From Flammeovirga sp. SJP92 (lineage in GTDB: Bacteria > Bacteroidota > Bacteroidia > Cytophagales > Flammeovirgaceae): 64,000 nt of DNA. The stretch is taken from the NCBI RefSeq assembly GCF_001583495.1, contig NZ_LQAQ01000020.1, forward strand, positions 124,001 to 188,000, read 5' to 3'. Under the pieces are notes generated by a model. It was given only the letters and a program-made list of their open reading frames with translations, did not search any database and was not told the DNA's origin. Of the stretch, positions 26,424 through 35,685 are shown piece after piece; position 1 is the first letter of the stretch, and the number at the start of each line of letters is the position of its first letter. The position numbers and the translations under genes were made by a program.

Positions 26424-27179
26424 TTAGTTATTTCTCAAGAAATCATCCACTAACATGTTGAATCTATTTGGATGCTCCATCATTGGAACATGGCAACACT
26501 TATCAATAAAGTGCAATTCAGAGTTTGGAATTCTTCTGTGGAATTCGTGTCCAGCTGATGGAGGAGTAATGGTATCATTCAATCCCCAAATCAATAATGT
26601 TGGACATTTAATATCATTCAACTCATCTCTAAGGTTGTGCTTCTGTGCAGATCTTGCATAGTATACAATTCTCAAACATTTCGCACTGTCAGAAGTTACT
26701 TCAAATACCTCGTCAACAAGTTCTTTTGTTGCTACTTCAGGATCATAGAAAGTATAACCTACTCTATCCTTGATGAATTCATAACTACCTCTTTTAGGGT
26801 AAGACAAGCCCATACCCGACTCATAAAGTCCAGAGCTACCCGTAAGAATTAGTTTTTCTACCTTATCTGGGTTTGCTAAAGTAAATAACAAAGAAACATG
26901 ACCTCCTAAGCTATTTCCCAATAAAGAAAACTTCGTTAAACCGAAATCCTCTACAAACTTTTCAGTATAAGCGACCAAACCTTCCAAATTTGACTCATTT
27001 CTTGGAGAATTATAAATTGGAAGCATTGGAATGATCACACGGTAACGTCCAGAGAAGTAACCCAACACCTCAGACCAGTTACTTAACGCACCAAATAGGC
27101 CGTGTAACAGGATTAAAACTTCACCCTCACCTTCATCTATGTATTTAAATCCGTGCTTTTCTCTAATTGTAAGACTCAT
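26424..27179 (-). CDS. Alpha/beta hydrolase
   Basis: The 251-residue soluble enzyme has the alpha/beta-hydrolase fold: LLHGLFGALSNW as oxyanion region, nucleophile elbow GNSLGGH, catalytic Asp in WGLNDTITPP and His in CCHVPMMEHP. It resembles MhpC/BioH-like esterases and hydrolases of ring-cleavage products, but the sequence does not settle the substrate. It has its own -7 box at 27226-27219. Confidence 0.88.
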   Translation of the reverse strand: MSLTIREKHGFKYIDEGEGEVLILLHGLFGALSNWSEVLGYFSGRYRVIIPMLPIYNSPRNESNLEGLVAYTEKFVEDFGLTKFSLLGNSLGGHVSLLFTLANPDKVEKLILTGSSGLYESGMGLSYPKRGSYEFIKDRVGYTFYDPEVATKELVDEVFEVTSDSAKCLRIVYYARSAQKHNLRDELNDIKCPTLLIWGLNDTITPPSAGHEFHRRIPNSELHFIDKCCHVPMMEHPNRFNMLVDDFLRNN

Positions 27180-27218
27180 ATTTGTACTTAACTGTAATCG
27201 TTATTTCGAAAATACGTG

Positions 27219-27226
27219 CAAAGATA
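27219..27226 (-). promoter_or_regulatory. -7 box for the alpha/beta hydrolase gene
   Basis: On the minus strand this reads TATCTTTG, an exact match to TAnnTTTG, 40 bases before the ATG. No clear -33 element. Confidence 0.5.
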
Positions 27227-27270
27227 AGATTAAATTTGACCTTTATGCATATAAATGGCATGTTTAAAAA

Positions 27271-29223
27271 TTACTTCATCTTATTTTCAGAATTATTTGC
27301 AAATATTAATTTATCAAATTCTGAAAAAGAAACGGCTCCTTCCATAAAAAGGGGTTTCAACTCACTCATAACACGCTGAATATCATTCGACTTATCTTCT
27401 ATTACAATATAACTTTCAAATAAATGCATTCCAAAACCTCGTGCTACTCCTTCACCGATTGAAGAGGACGAAAAATCGACAATATTCTCAGATTCACCTT
27501 GTGTTAATATTGATTTCTCATAGACATACTCCACAGCCTCCTTTTTGGTCCACAGGTAATTATGTATTCCAATATCGCAAACCATGTACACCAAATTATG
27601 TACTTTCCAAAGTTGGTAACGTACCTTTTCCTTCAGTGGTGCATTGGCATAATAGTTATATAAATAGACATTTTTCCAAAATTCTTCTAAATAACGGAAG
27701 GTCAGTCCTCTTCTAAAAAATGGTAAGCTTGTGTTTGTCACTTTTAAACTACTCCATTGATTTAAAGCAGCCAAACTTATGGCTGTGGGTTTTAAAACCA
27801 ATTTATTGTAAAAACTCACAGAGTCTGAAAAATAAACCCTGCCGTACCTGCTATTATCAAAGCTTCCTTCGTAATAAAAAGGTTCAAAAAAAGTTGTTGA
27901 AATTGGGGACGGAAGGTGTGTAAAATTGACTTTCTTCTGTGATGTGAAAATAGATGGAGTTTGAAGGAATGTCTCTTCAAACTGCTTTAAATATTCTGTA
28001 TGTGTGATATGGTTCTCTCCTGTATATAATGAATCTATTTTTGCTCTTAACGAACCTTCATTCACACCTAGCTCTCCCAGCATCTGATGCAGTCTAGCTG
28101 TTTCTTTGTGCAATAGGTTTTTCCCAAGAAAATATAAATTCTTGGGTCTATGTTTGAAATCCAAATGAGCATCATTCATTCCCAGTTTATTACGCAAACG
28201 GTGCTGATAATACATCTCACCAAGAGCATATTGCATAGATGTGATTTCCTCAGGAGCTTGCATCTCCAACTCTGCCACTGTTCTAAACAACGCATCGAAT
28301 GACGGAATCACTGAGCCTTCTATTGCTTTTTTGATTTCATACTTCAACTCAGAGCGGTTATTATTCAACTCATCATTGTCTACTTGATCCAACTTACTCA
28401 TAAAGTCCTTAAAGAAAATATTATCCTCCACCTTCTTTTCTTCTAAAAAGACCTGTAGTTGTTCTCTTACTCTTTTCAAGACACTTTTAGGAGGAATAGT
28501 CAGTTCTTCATTGATATGAAAATGATGAATGGACTCTTCCAAGGTCTCTCCATTCCTTCTGTAAAGGATATTTTTTGTGGTGATATCCGCATATTCTTCC
28601 GCTGGATTGAGGCGGTTTCCGGCAATTAATTCTGCTATTTTATCTTGCACATCAATCAATCTGTTGATATAGTTTTTGGCATCACTGATATCTTTGATGG
28701 TATGACAGTTCAGCATCAAGAGAGGGAGCTGTACTTGTATACCAGAAATATGATCAATGGGGTATTTTGTATTCTTAAACAGTAATTTTTCTAGTATTTC
28801 CTGTTCTATAAGATAACGGAAAGTTTGAGCAGATAACCGCTCTTCCTCTGACATATTTTTTAGATCGTAACGATCTAGGAATTCATATTCTTTTTGTACA
28901 TAAAGAGAATCATATTCTACCTGAAACGTAGAAACATCATTCAATTTACTTTCCGACTCATTGGTGATATAAGGCCACTTAAAAGCTTTTGTTCTCGTTA
29001 ATACTTCTGGGTGCTCTTTGGCATAATCATAAAAGAAGCGATCTAAAAGTGTATAGAGTTTGGAAGGTTTAAAATACCATACATTCACTCGGTCAGCAAT
29101 AAAAAACAAAGCCCCAATAAAAATCAGCACACGCAGATAAGCACCCCATTTCATCAGAAAGTGCCTTTTTACTTTTGAGAGGTAATATTTTTTATAAGCT
29201 TTATTGAGTCTATAATTGTTCAT
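27271..29223 (-). CDS. Membrane-anchored DUF885-like protein without zinc motif
   Basis: The 650-residue protein has one N-terminal membrane helix (about residues 31-47, LRVLIFIGALFFIADRV), so the rest should lie in the periplasm. The C-terminal third resembles DUF885 family metallopeptidase-like proteins: LWKVHNLVYMVCDIGIHNYLWTKKEAVEYV matches the RLVVDTGIH..W..EQA block, and IGEGVARGFGMHLFE the GQAL..G block. The family's HExxPGHH zinc motif is absent; no HExxH exists anywhere in the sequence, and LAALNQWSSL stands near where it is expected. It is therefore probably not a peptidase. The family match is by eye only. It has a promoter-like module 68 bases upstream. Confidence 0.6.
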   Translation of the reverse strand: MNNYRLNKAYKKYYLSKVKRHFLMKWGAYLRVLIFIGALFFIADRVNVWYFKPSKLYTLLDRFFYDYAKEHPEVLTRTKAFKWPYITNESESKLNDVSTFQVEYDSLYVQKEYEFLDRYDLKNMSEEERLSAQTFRYLIEQEILEKLLFKNTKYPIDHISGIQVQLPLLMLNCHTIKDISDAKNYINRLIDVQDKIAELIAGNRLNPAEEYADITTKNILYRRNGETLEESIHHFHINEELTIPPKSVLKRVREQLQVFLEEKKVEDNIFFKDFMSKLDQVDNDELNNNRSELKYEIKKAIEGSVIPSFDALFRTVAELEMQAPEEITSMQYALGEMYYQHRLRNKLGMNDAHLDFKHRPKNLYFLGKNLLHKETARLHQMLGELGVNEGSLRAKIDSLYTGENHITHTEYLKQFEETFLQTPSIFTSQKKVNFTHLPSPISTTFFEPFYYEGSFDNSRYGRVYFSDSVSFYNKLVLKPTAISLAALNQWSSLKVTNTSLPFFRRGLTFRYLEEFWKNVYLYNYYANAPLKEKVRYQLWKVHNLVYMVCDIGIHNYLWTKKEAVEYVYEKSILTQGESENIVDFSSSSIGEGVARGFGMHLFESYIVIEDKSNDIQRVMSELKPLFMEGAVSFSEFDKLIFANNSENKMK

Positions 29224-29290
29224 TGAAGTGAAATGCAGTCTTAATATATGTAACCTTAGAGTCTAACAAAATTGAAGCCATGAAAAGGTA

Positions 29291-29309
29291 AAGTACTAGG
29301 ACAAAAGTA
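29291..29309 (-). promoter_or_regulatory. Promoter-like module, -7 box plus TAGTACTT
   Basis: On the minus strand this reads TACTTTTGTCCTAGTACTT. The first eight bases fit TAnnTTTG. It is almost identical to 4101-4119 (one difference) and shares 18 exact bases with 49534-49517. It lies 68 bases before the start of the DUF885-like gene. Confidence 0.5.
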
Positions 29310-29581
29310 AACGCTGAATTTTAGGTTGTGATTTTTCATCTTAAACTAGATTATTCTGTAATTTATAGAAGAAAAACCAAATACATGCCTGAAATAAAAT
29401 ACCTATATCAACTTCATTCTAGTGTCTATTATTAACAAGTTTATTTTCATGCTATAGGCAAAAATCAACCTTATTCTAATACATTTGCAAATACTAGGCT
29501 AATAAATACTAAATGAATATAACTATATCCTTCATTTTTTAGTTATTCATTTAAGTAAAAGTCCTAAAGTAAGCGGAGGTT

Positions 29582-29589
29582 TATATTTG
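29582..29589 (+). promoter_or_regulatory. -7 box for the isochorismate synthase gene
   Basis: TATATTTG matches TAnnTTTG, 35 bases before the TTG start. The wider gap 29224-29623 contains this box and the divergent module at 29309-29291, and nothing else that I can identify. Confidence 0.5.
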
Positions 29590-29623
29590 CCTTGGTGCTT
29601 TACAGTAAACAAACAGAATAGAT

Positions 29624-30832
29624 TTGGAAAAGAGAGTGGATCAGAAGATTACGAAAGTGAATAATGCTCCTCTTCATTTTGATGAGGTGCTTGGGACAGC
29701 GTTGGATAGTGGACAACCTTTTGCCGCTTGGAAAATGCCTCAGGAAGCTACTCAGCAAATTGTAGTTTCTCTTCAGAAAGAAGCTTTGAGAGTTGAGGTG
29801 GATTTGGAGGAGTTACCTAAAGGTTTTTTAGCAAGACCTTTCCAAGACAAAGAAGACAAAGCCTACTTTATTCCAGCTGATATTTATTACACTTCTGATT
29901 TAGCTCAAGTTGAATTTTCTAGTGATTATGATTTCGAAACAAAACTGAATGTTGAAAAAGCACTCAGCAAGTTTGATTACACACAGCACAAGGACCGTTG
30001 GAAACGACAAATGCTTAAAACCCATTTCCCTCCAACCTCCAAAGAACATTTTACCAACATTGTTCAAGAAAGCGTCAACGCTATGAATAATGAAGAATTC
30101 TTGAAAGTTGTACTCTCAAGGACAAAAGAGGCTCCTTTAAAAGAAGGCTTCTCTCCTATTGAGTTTTTCCACCGACTTTGCAAGGCCTATCCAAATGCTT
30201 TTGTCTCAATGTGCTACCTTCCTACTATTGGACTGTGGATGGGTGCATCTCCTGAGACTTTAATCAGTATGGATGAAAATGGAATCTTCAGAACAGTTGC
30301 TCTTGCAGGTACTCAGGCAAGCAACGGAATTCTTCCTAAAGATGCCTCTTGGAAAAGTAAAGAAATTGAAGAGCAAGCACTAGTAAGTCGATACATTATC
30401 AACTGTTTTAAGAAAATCAGATTGAGAGAGTTCGAGGAAAGAGGCCCTAGAACTGTAGCAGCCGCACACCTTTTACATCTCAAAACTGACTTTAAAGTGG
30501 ACACCAAAGCAACCAACTTCCCTCAATTGGGTACTGTTATGCTCAAGTTGCTTCACCCTACTTCTGCTGTTTGTGGTATGCCTAAGGAAATTGCCACTCA
30601 ATTCATTTTAGAAAATGAAAAATACAACCGTTCGTTATACAGTGGTTATTTAGGGCCTGTTGGAATTCAAAACAGAGACCACCTCTTCGTTAATTTGAGG
30701 TGCCTACAGTTGTTTGAAGATCATGCTTTGCTGTATGCCGGAGCTGGTATTACATGTGATTCAGACCCCGAGAAGGAATGGAAAGAAACAGAAATTAAAA
30801 TGGATACAATGCTCAAGCATTTAAATGGTTAA
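29624..30832 (+). CDS. menF: Isochorismate synthase
   Basis: The 402-residue enzyme converts chorismate to isochorismate, the entry to menaquinone (or a siderophore). The chorismate-binding domain fills residues 140-400: VVLSRTKEAPL, PNAFVSMCYLP, GASPETLISM, TVALAGTQ, SAVCGMPKE and YSGYLGPVG. The start is TTG at 29624, used because no in-frame ATG lies near and a -7 box fits; the reading is plausible rather than proven. No other men genes are in the window. Menaquinone rather than siderophore use is favoured because respiring Bacteroidota rely on menaquinone and no siderophore genes are near. Confidence 0.9.
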   Translation: MEKRVDQKITKVNNAPLHFDEVLGTALDSGQPFAAWKMPQEATQQIVVSLQKEALRVEVDLEELPKGFLARPFQDKEDKAYFIPADIYYTSDLAQVEFSSDYDFETKLNVEKALSKFDYTQHKDRWKRQMLKTHFPPTSKEHFTNIVQESVNAMNNEEFLKVVLSRTKEAPLKEGFSPIEFFHRLCKAYPNAFVSMCYLPTIGLWMGASPETLISMDENGIFRTVALAGTQASNGILPKDASWKSKEIEEQALVSRYIINCFKKIRLREFEERGPRTVAAAHLLHLKTDFKVDTKATNFPQLGTVMLKLLHPTSAVCGMPKEIATQFILENEKYNRSLYSGYLGPVGIQNRDHLFVNLRCLQLFEDHALLYAGAGITCDSDPEKEWKETEIKMDTMLKHLNG

Positions 30833-30856
30833 CCCATTATTCCTAAAAGATATACA

Positions 30857-30892
30857 AGCCGTATCAAAATATATTTTGATACGGCTTTTTTA
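30857..30892 (+). terminator. Intrinsic terminator after menF
   Basis: AGCCGTATCAAAA (30857-30869) pairs perfectly with TTTTGATACGGCT (30874-30886), followed by a T-run. Confidence 0.85.
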
Positions 30893-31116
30893 TTTCAGCA
30901 TAACAGAGGCCTGATTAATCTTTCAAAATCTCACCTCAAAATCATTAGCAAGAATATAAAATGATGACATTATTCGTGTCCTATCCTCTACAATTAATTG
31001 TCTTAAAAGAACAATCACCTGTAAGGATCTAAGATTTAAATTGACTAATTATCAAATTAATCACTTTTTTAATCTTAATATCCTTTGTATTAAAAATTAC
31101 TAATACACTTAAACCT

Positions 31117-31749
31117 ATGAAATACATCATCTTTTCACTGTTGCTTAGCTTCAGCACTCTTGTTTTTGGTCAAGAAAAAGACATTTATAAAAAATACGGT
31201 ATAGAAGTAGAAACATTACAACCTGGATTGAAAGTGGGAGATTTCGCTCCTGATTTTGAAGGAGTTGATCAAAATGGAAAAACAAGAAAGTTATCTGAAA
31301 TGATTAAAGAAGGACCTGTAGTAGTTAACTTTTTTAGAGGAAGTTGGTGTCCATCTTGTTACAAGCACTTGAAAAGTATTAGAGACTCCCTAGATTACAT
31401 CACAGCTACTGGTGCACAGGTCATTATGGTAAGTCCTGAAGAAAAGGAAAGCTTAGATGCTTTTGCTGTCAAGAAAGGATTCACTTTTCCAATGATCACA
31501 GACAAAGACTTAGGAATAATGAACAGTTATAAAGTGACATTTCAAGTCACTGAAAAATACCAGAAGAAAATCAAAACATTTATGTTCACAGACATAGCGG
31601 CAAATAATGCTATCAAACAAGCCTCTCTGCCTGTGCCAGCCACTTATATTATAGGGCAAGATCAAAAGATTATTGCCATGCAATATGACCCTAAGTATTC
31701 TAACAGAATGAGTCCAACGGCAATTATTAACGCATTGAATCAAGAATAA
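31117..31749 (+). CDS. Exported peroxiredoxin/thioredoxin-like protein (AhpC/TSA)
   Basis: The 210-residue protein has a signal peptide (MKYIIFSLLLSFSTLVFG) and an AhpC/TSA thioredoxin fold. FFRGSWCPSCYKHL holds a CxxC pair, as in the FYRGxWCPYC subgroup of peroxiredoxin-like proteins. LKVGDFAPDFEGVDQNGK is the usual N-terminal block. It should act as a thiol peroxidase or disulfide enzyme in the periplasm. No partner reductase is adjacent. Confidence 0.87.
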   Translation: MKYIIFSLLLSFSTLVFGQEKDIYKKYGIEVETLQPGLKVGDFAPDFEGVDQNGKTRKLSEMIKEGPVVVNFFRGSWCPSCYKHLKSIRDSLDYITATGAQVIMVSPEEKESLDAFAVKKGFTFPMITDKDLGIMNSYKVTFQVTEKYQKKIKTFMFTDIAANNAIKQASLPVPATYIIGQDQKIIAMQYDPKYSNRMSPTAIINALNQE

Positions 31750-31784
31750 ATAGAATTTTTATATTGAATTGCGTAATATTGAAG

Positions 31785-31820
31785 CGAGTTACTTTTATTT
31801 ATAAGGTAACTCGTTTTATT
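31785..31820 (+). terminator. Intrinsic terminator
   Basis: CGAGTTAC (31785-31792) pairs with GTAACTCG (31806-31813) followed by TTTTATTTT. Confidence 0.7.
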
Positions 31821-31902
31821 TTAATGGGTATCACCTATTTTTCAATTAGAAAATAAGTTGCTTTCCGAAAGGCAAAGTACAAAAAACATAAATTAAAATA
31901 AT

Positions 31903-33222
31903 ATGTCTGCATCAATAGGAGCTGGAGAATTTATTGTAGAAGGAGGCCATCAATTAAGCGGGGAAATTATTCCTCAAGGCGCTAAAAATGAAGCTTTACA
32001 GATTTTATGTGCTGTTTTGCTTACTGAAGATAAAGTAACTATTCACAATATTCCTAATATTATTGATGTCATGAAATTGATTGACATCTTAGCTGATTTA
32101 GGTGTTAGAGTAGAAAAGTTAGGAGAAGGCTCTTATGAATTCGAAGCAAGAGATATCGATATTGAGCACCTTCAAACAAAAGAATATTCTGAAAAGGCTT
32201 CTAAATTAAGAGGTTCAATTATGGTTTTAGGACCACTTTTAGCTCGTTTTGGTAAAGGAAAAATTCCAAAGCCAGGTGGAGATAAAATTGGACGTCGCCG
32301 TTTAGATACTCACTTCTTAGGTTTCAAAAAACTAGGTGCTAAATTCAATTACACTCAAGACGGTTTCTTTGAAATTGATGCAACACACCTTGAAGGTACT
32401 TACATATTATTAGACGAGCCTTCTGTAACAGGTACAGCCAATATCATTATGGGAGCTGTAATGGCAAAAGGAAAAACAACGCTTTACAATGCGGCATGTG
32501 AACCTTATATCCAACAGCTTTGTAAGATGCTGAATCGTATGGGGGCCAATATCAGCGGTTATGGTTCTAACTTATTGACGATTGAAGGTGTTGAAAGACT
32601 AGGAGGTACTACCCATACTATGCTTCCAGATATGATTGAAATTGGCAGTTTCATTGGTATGGCAGCCATGACACAGTCGGAATTAACAATCAAGAATTGC
32701 CGAATTGATGAATTAGGGCAAATCCCTACTGTTTTCCAGCGTTTGGGGATTCAAATGGAATTCAGAGGTGACGATATTTATATTCCTGCTCAAGAGCATT
32801 ATCAACTAGACCGTTTCATTGACGGTTCTATTCTTACAGTAGCTGATGGCCCTTGGCCGTTATTTACACCCGATTTATTGAGTATTGTGTTGGTTACTGC
32901 TATTCAGGCAAAAGGTACTGTTTTGGTACACCAGAAAATGTTTGAAAGTCGTTTGTTCTTTGTGGATAAATTAATTGATATGGGAGCTCAAATTATCCTA
33001 AATGATCCCCACAGGGCTACTGTTATTGGCCTAAATCGTCAATCACAATTAAGAGGAATTAAAATGACATCTCCAGATATCAGAGCTGGCCAGGCACTAT
33101 TGATTGCCGCACTTTCTGCTAAAGGAACAAGTGTCATTTCTAATATTGATCAAATAGATAGAGGGTATCAGTTTATTGATGAGCGTTTGAGAAACATCGG
33201 TGCTCATATTGAACGTAGATAA
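31903..33222 (+). CDS. murA: UDP-N-acetylglucosamine 1-carboxyvinyltransferase, Asp in place of active-site Cys
   Basis: The 439-residue enzyme adds enolpyruvate from PEP to UDP-GlcNAc, the first committed step of peptidoglycan synthesis. Blocks GAKNEALQILCAVLLT, LRGSIMVLGPLLARFGKGK and the EPSP-synthase-like repeats are clear. In E. coli the mobile loop carries Cys115 in PGGCxIG, the residue that fosfomycin alkylates. Here the loop reads PGGDKIG with Asp127. This Cys-to-Asp change is known from mycobacterial and chlamydial MurA and gives fosfomycin resistance with activity kept. The gene stands alone between terminators. Confidence 0.96.
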   Translation: MSASIGAGEFIVEGGHQLSGEIIPQGAKNEALQILCAVLLTEDKVTIHNIPNIIDVMKLIDILADLGVRVEKLGEGSYEFEARDIDIEHLQTKEYSEKASKLRGSIMVLGPLLARFGKGKIPKPGGDKIGRRRLDTHFLGFKKLGAKFNYTQDGFFEIDATHLEGTYILLDEPSVTGTANIIMGAVMAKGKTTLYNAACEPYIQQLCKMLNRMGANISGYGSNLLTIEGVERLGGTTHTMLPDMIEIGSFIGMAAMTQSELTIKNCRIDELGQIPTVFQRLGIQMEFRGDDIYIPAQEHYQLDRFIDGSILTVADGPWPLFTPDLLSIVLVTAIQAKGTVLVHQKMFESRLFFVDKLIDMGAQIILNDPHRATVIGLNRQSQLRGIKMTSPDIRAGQALLIAALSAKGTSVISNIDQIDRGYQFIDERLRNIGAHIERR

Positions 33223-33246
33223 TTTTTTATTCAAACAGCTATAACA

Positions 33247-33288
33247 AGGGGTATGAAGGAATTTGTCTTTCATACCTCTTTCTTTTTT
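33247..33288 (+). terminator. Intrinsic terminator after murA
   Basis: GGGGTATGAA (33249-33258) pairs with TTCATACCTC (33269-33278), with one G-U pair, followed by TTTCTTTTTT. Confidence 0.7.
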
Positions 33289-33364
33289 CATTGATTATTT
33301 TCATGACCAAATACTAAAAATCAAGCCGTATTACTAAAAACATACTGAATATTCAATAATGAAG

Positions 33365-33377
33365 TGCCTCCATAGTA
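33365..33377 (+). repeat. Short intergenic repeat flanking glgX, copy 1
   Basis: TGCCTCCATAGTA occurs here, about 80 bases before glgX, and again at 35605-35617, 70 bases after it. The context GAAnTGCCTCCATAGTA is shared. A 13-base match can arise by chance in a window of this size. Confidence 0.3.
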
Positions 33378-33455
33378 AGAACAAATTGTAAATCTTTCTT
33401 ATTGCATTAAAAATTTGATTAACTTCAAGGCTAAATATAATCTATAAGAATAGCG

Positions 33456-35534
33456 ATGAGTGTGAAGTATTCTAAAGGAAACAGTTATCCTCTTGGAGCT
33501 ACTGTCAAGAAAAAAGGTACTAATTTTTGTATTTACTCTAAAGGTGCTACAGCAATCGAACTACTGCTTTTTGCAGACAAGGACAGCCCCAGACCTTATC
33601 ATGTAATACGTTTAAATCCCGAAACCAATAAGACTTTCTATTATTGGCATGTATTTGTTGAAGGCGTAGGTCATGGTCAAGTCTATGGTTACAGAGCCTT
33701 TGGTGATTTCCTTCCAGAAAAAGGACAATGGTATGATGGAAGCAAAGTTTTAGTAGATCCTTATGCAAAGGCTGTTTGCATGAATGACAAGTATTCAAGA
33801 AAAGCAGCAATTAGACCTGGTGACAACTGTCTTCACGCTTTAAAAAGTATTGTAATTGATGATAGTAAATATGACTGGGAAGATGACAAACCGTTATCGA
33901 GACCTTATTCAAAAACTATCATTTATGAAATGCACGTGGCTGGATTCACTAAAGATCCATCTTCAGGACTTTCGGATGATATGCGAGGTACTTATAAAGG
34001 GCTGATTGAGAAAATCCCTTATCTGCAAGAACTTGGAATTACAGCTGTAGAGTTACTTCCTATTTATCAGTTTGATCCTCACGATGCACCAAAAGACAGG
34101 ATCAACTATTGGGGATACAGTCCTGTCAACTTCTTTGCTCCTCATTCTGCTTACGCAATGGACAAAGATGACCCAACCAGTCCTGTAAGAGAATTCAAGG
34201 ACATGGTGAAGGCACTACACAAAGCAGGTATTGAAGTGATTCTTGACGTGGTATACAATCACACCACTGAAGTAGGTCCTAAAGCAGGTCCAACAATCAA
34301 CTTCAAAGGACTGGATGCTACCACATATTATATTACGGATAAGAACAACAATTACGAGTTCCTTGACTTCTCAGGGTGTGGCAACTCTTTCAATGCCAAT
34401 CACTCTGTGGTAAGAAGAATGATCATGGACTCTTTAAGATATTGGGTTTCGGAAATGCACGTGGATGGTTTCCGTTTTGACTTGGCTTCCGTTCTTTCAA
34501 GGGATGAAGAAGGGAAACCTTTAGAAAACCCTCCAATTTTATGGGAGATTGAATCTGATCCTATCCTTGCCGGTACAAAAATGATTGCTGAAGCTTGGGA
34601 TGCCGCTGGTTTATACCAAGTAGGTTCATTTGTTGGTGACCGCTGGAGTGAATGGAATGGTGTGTACAGAGATGTACTTAGAAGATTTGTAAAAGGGGAT
34701 ATGGATCAAATTGGTCCTTTTGCTGGTTGTGTTGAAGGTTCGCATCATATTTTCCAAGATCAAGAGCATAGAGATCCTAACCGTAGTATCAACTTCATTA
34801 CTTGTCATGATGGGTTTACAATGAACGATTTGGTGTCTTACAACCAAAAACATAACCTTGACAACGGCGAAAATAACAATGACGGTAGTAATGACAACTT
34901 CAGCTGGAATCACGGAGAAGAAGGCCTTACTGATCTACCACAAATCAATAATTTAAGAGAGCGTCAAATCAAGAACTTCTTCACCCTTCTTTTATTATCA
35001 CAAGGTACACCAATGATTTTGATGGGAGATGAAGTTAGAAAAACGCAAAACGGTAACAATAACGCTTACTGTCAAGACAATGGTTTGAGCTGGTTCAACT
35101 GGAACGACCCTCAGAACAACGCTGAGTCTTTACGCTTTGTGAAAGAACTGATTCAATTCAACCTTAAACACGGTGTATTCCAAACTGAGCGTTTCTGGAG
35201 TTCAAAGGCTAGAGCTAGAAGACCTATCATTTCATGGCATGGTGTAGAGTTTGATTATCCAGACTGGAAAGGTAACTCTCATGCGATTGGTTATATGTTG
35301 ACATCTCCCAACACCGGAGAGCAGCTCTATATTATGGTCAACACGTATTGGGAACCTTTGAGTTTTGAAATTCCAGAACCTACTATCAATAATACCAAAA
35401 CACAATGGAAACGTATGATTGACACAGGCCTTCCTTCACCTCAAGATATTGTTGATTTTGATGAAGCAGTATTAATTATACCAGGACATTATACTTTAGC
35501 GCCAAGATCGATTGTGGTATTACAATCATTTTAG
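33456..35534 (+). CDS. glgX: Glycogen debranching enzyme / isoamylase (GH13)
   Basis: The 692-residue enzyme hydrolyses alpha-1,6 branches of glycogen or similar glucans. A CBM48-type N-terminal domain (about 10-110, YPLGATVKKKGTNFCIYS) precedes the GH13 barrel: VVYNHT (region I), DGFRFDLAS with the nucleophile Asp (II), IAEAWDAAG with the acid Glu (III), and ITCHDGFTMND with the third Asp (IV). The ending (TLAPRSIVVLQSF) is the small beta-domain of GlgX/isoamylase. Length fits. No glycogen synthesis genes are adjacent, and it lacks a signal peptide, so it should act on cytoplasmic glycogen. Confidence 0.94.
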   Translation: MSVKYSKGNSYPLGATVKKKGTNFCIYSKGATAIELLLFADKDSPRPYHVIRLNPETNKTFYYWHVFVEGVGHGQVYGYRAFGDFLPEKGQWYDGSKVLVDPYAKAVCMNDKYSRKAAIRPGDNCLHALKSIVIDDSKYDWEDDKPLSRPYSKTIIYEMHVAGFTKDPSSGLSDDMRGTYKGLIEKIPYLQELGITAVELLPIYQFDPHDAPKDRINYWGYSPVNFFAPHSAYAMDKDDPTSPVREFKDMVKALHKAGIEVILDVVYNHTTEVGPKAGPTINFKGLDATTYYITDKNNNYEFLDFSGCGNSFNANHSVVRRMIMDSLRYWVSEMHVDGFRFDLASVLSRDEEGKPLENPPILWEIESDPILAGTKMIAEAWDAAGLYQVGSFVGDRWSEWNGVYRDVLRRFVKGDMDQIGPFAGCVEGSHHIFQDQEHRDPNRSINFITCHDGFTMNDLVSYNQKHNLDNGENNNDGSNDNFSWNHGEEGLTDLPQINNLRERQIKNFFTLLLLSQGTPMILMGDEVRKTQNGNNNAYCQDNGLSWFNWNDPQNNAESLRFVKELIQFNLKHGVFQTERFWSSKARARRPIISWHGVEFDYPDWKGNSHAIGYMLTSPNTGEQLYIMVNTYWEPLSFEIPEPTINNTKTQWKRMIDTGLPSPQDIVDFDEAVLIIPGHYTLAPRSIVVLQSF

Positions 35535-35604
35535 ATAAAAGTTTTGATGATATTAAGTACTAAAATAAAATCATGTTTAGCTTAGTACTTACGGCATTCA
35601 GAAA

Positions 35605-35617
35605 TGCCTCCATAGTA
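35605..35617 (+). repeat. Short intergenic repeat flanking glgX, copy 2
   Basis: Second copy of TGCCTCCATAGTA. Here it follows a small hairpin (GGCATT at 35593-35598 and AATGCC at 35603-35608). Confidence 0.3.
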
Positions 35618-35628
35618 TTAGAAATAAA

Positions 35629-35668
35629 AAAGCCAGCGTATGAATAAAAATCATAAGCTGGCTTTTTC
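35629..35668. terminator. Bidirectional intrinsic terminator
   Basis: AGCCAGC (35631-35637) pairs with GCTGGCT (35657-35663), with TATGA/TCATA pairing inside. T-runs lie on both sides. It separates glgX from the convergent T9SS cargo gene. Confidence 0.75.
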
Positions 35669-35685
35669 TATATCTACATTCAATA

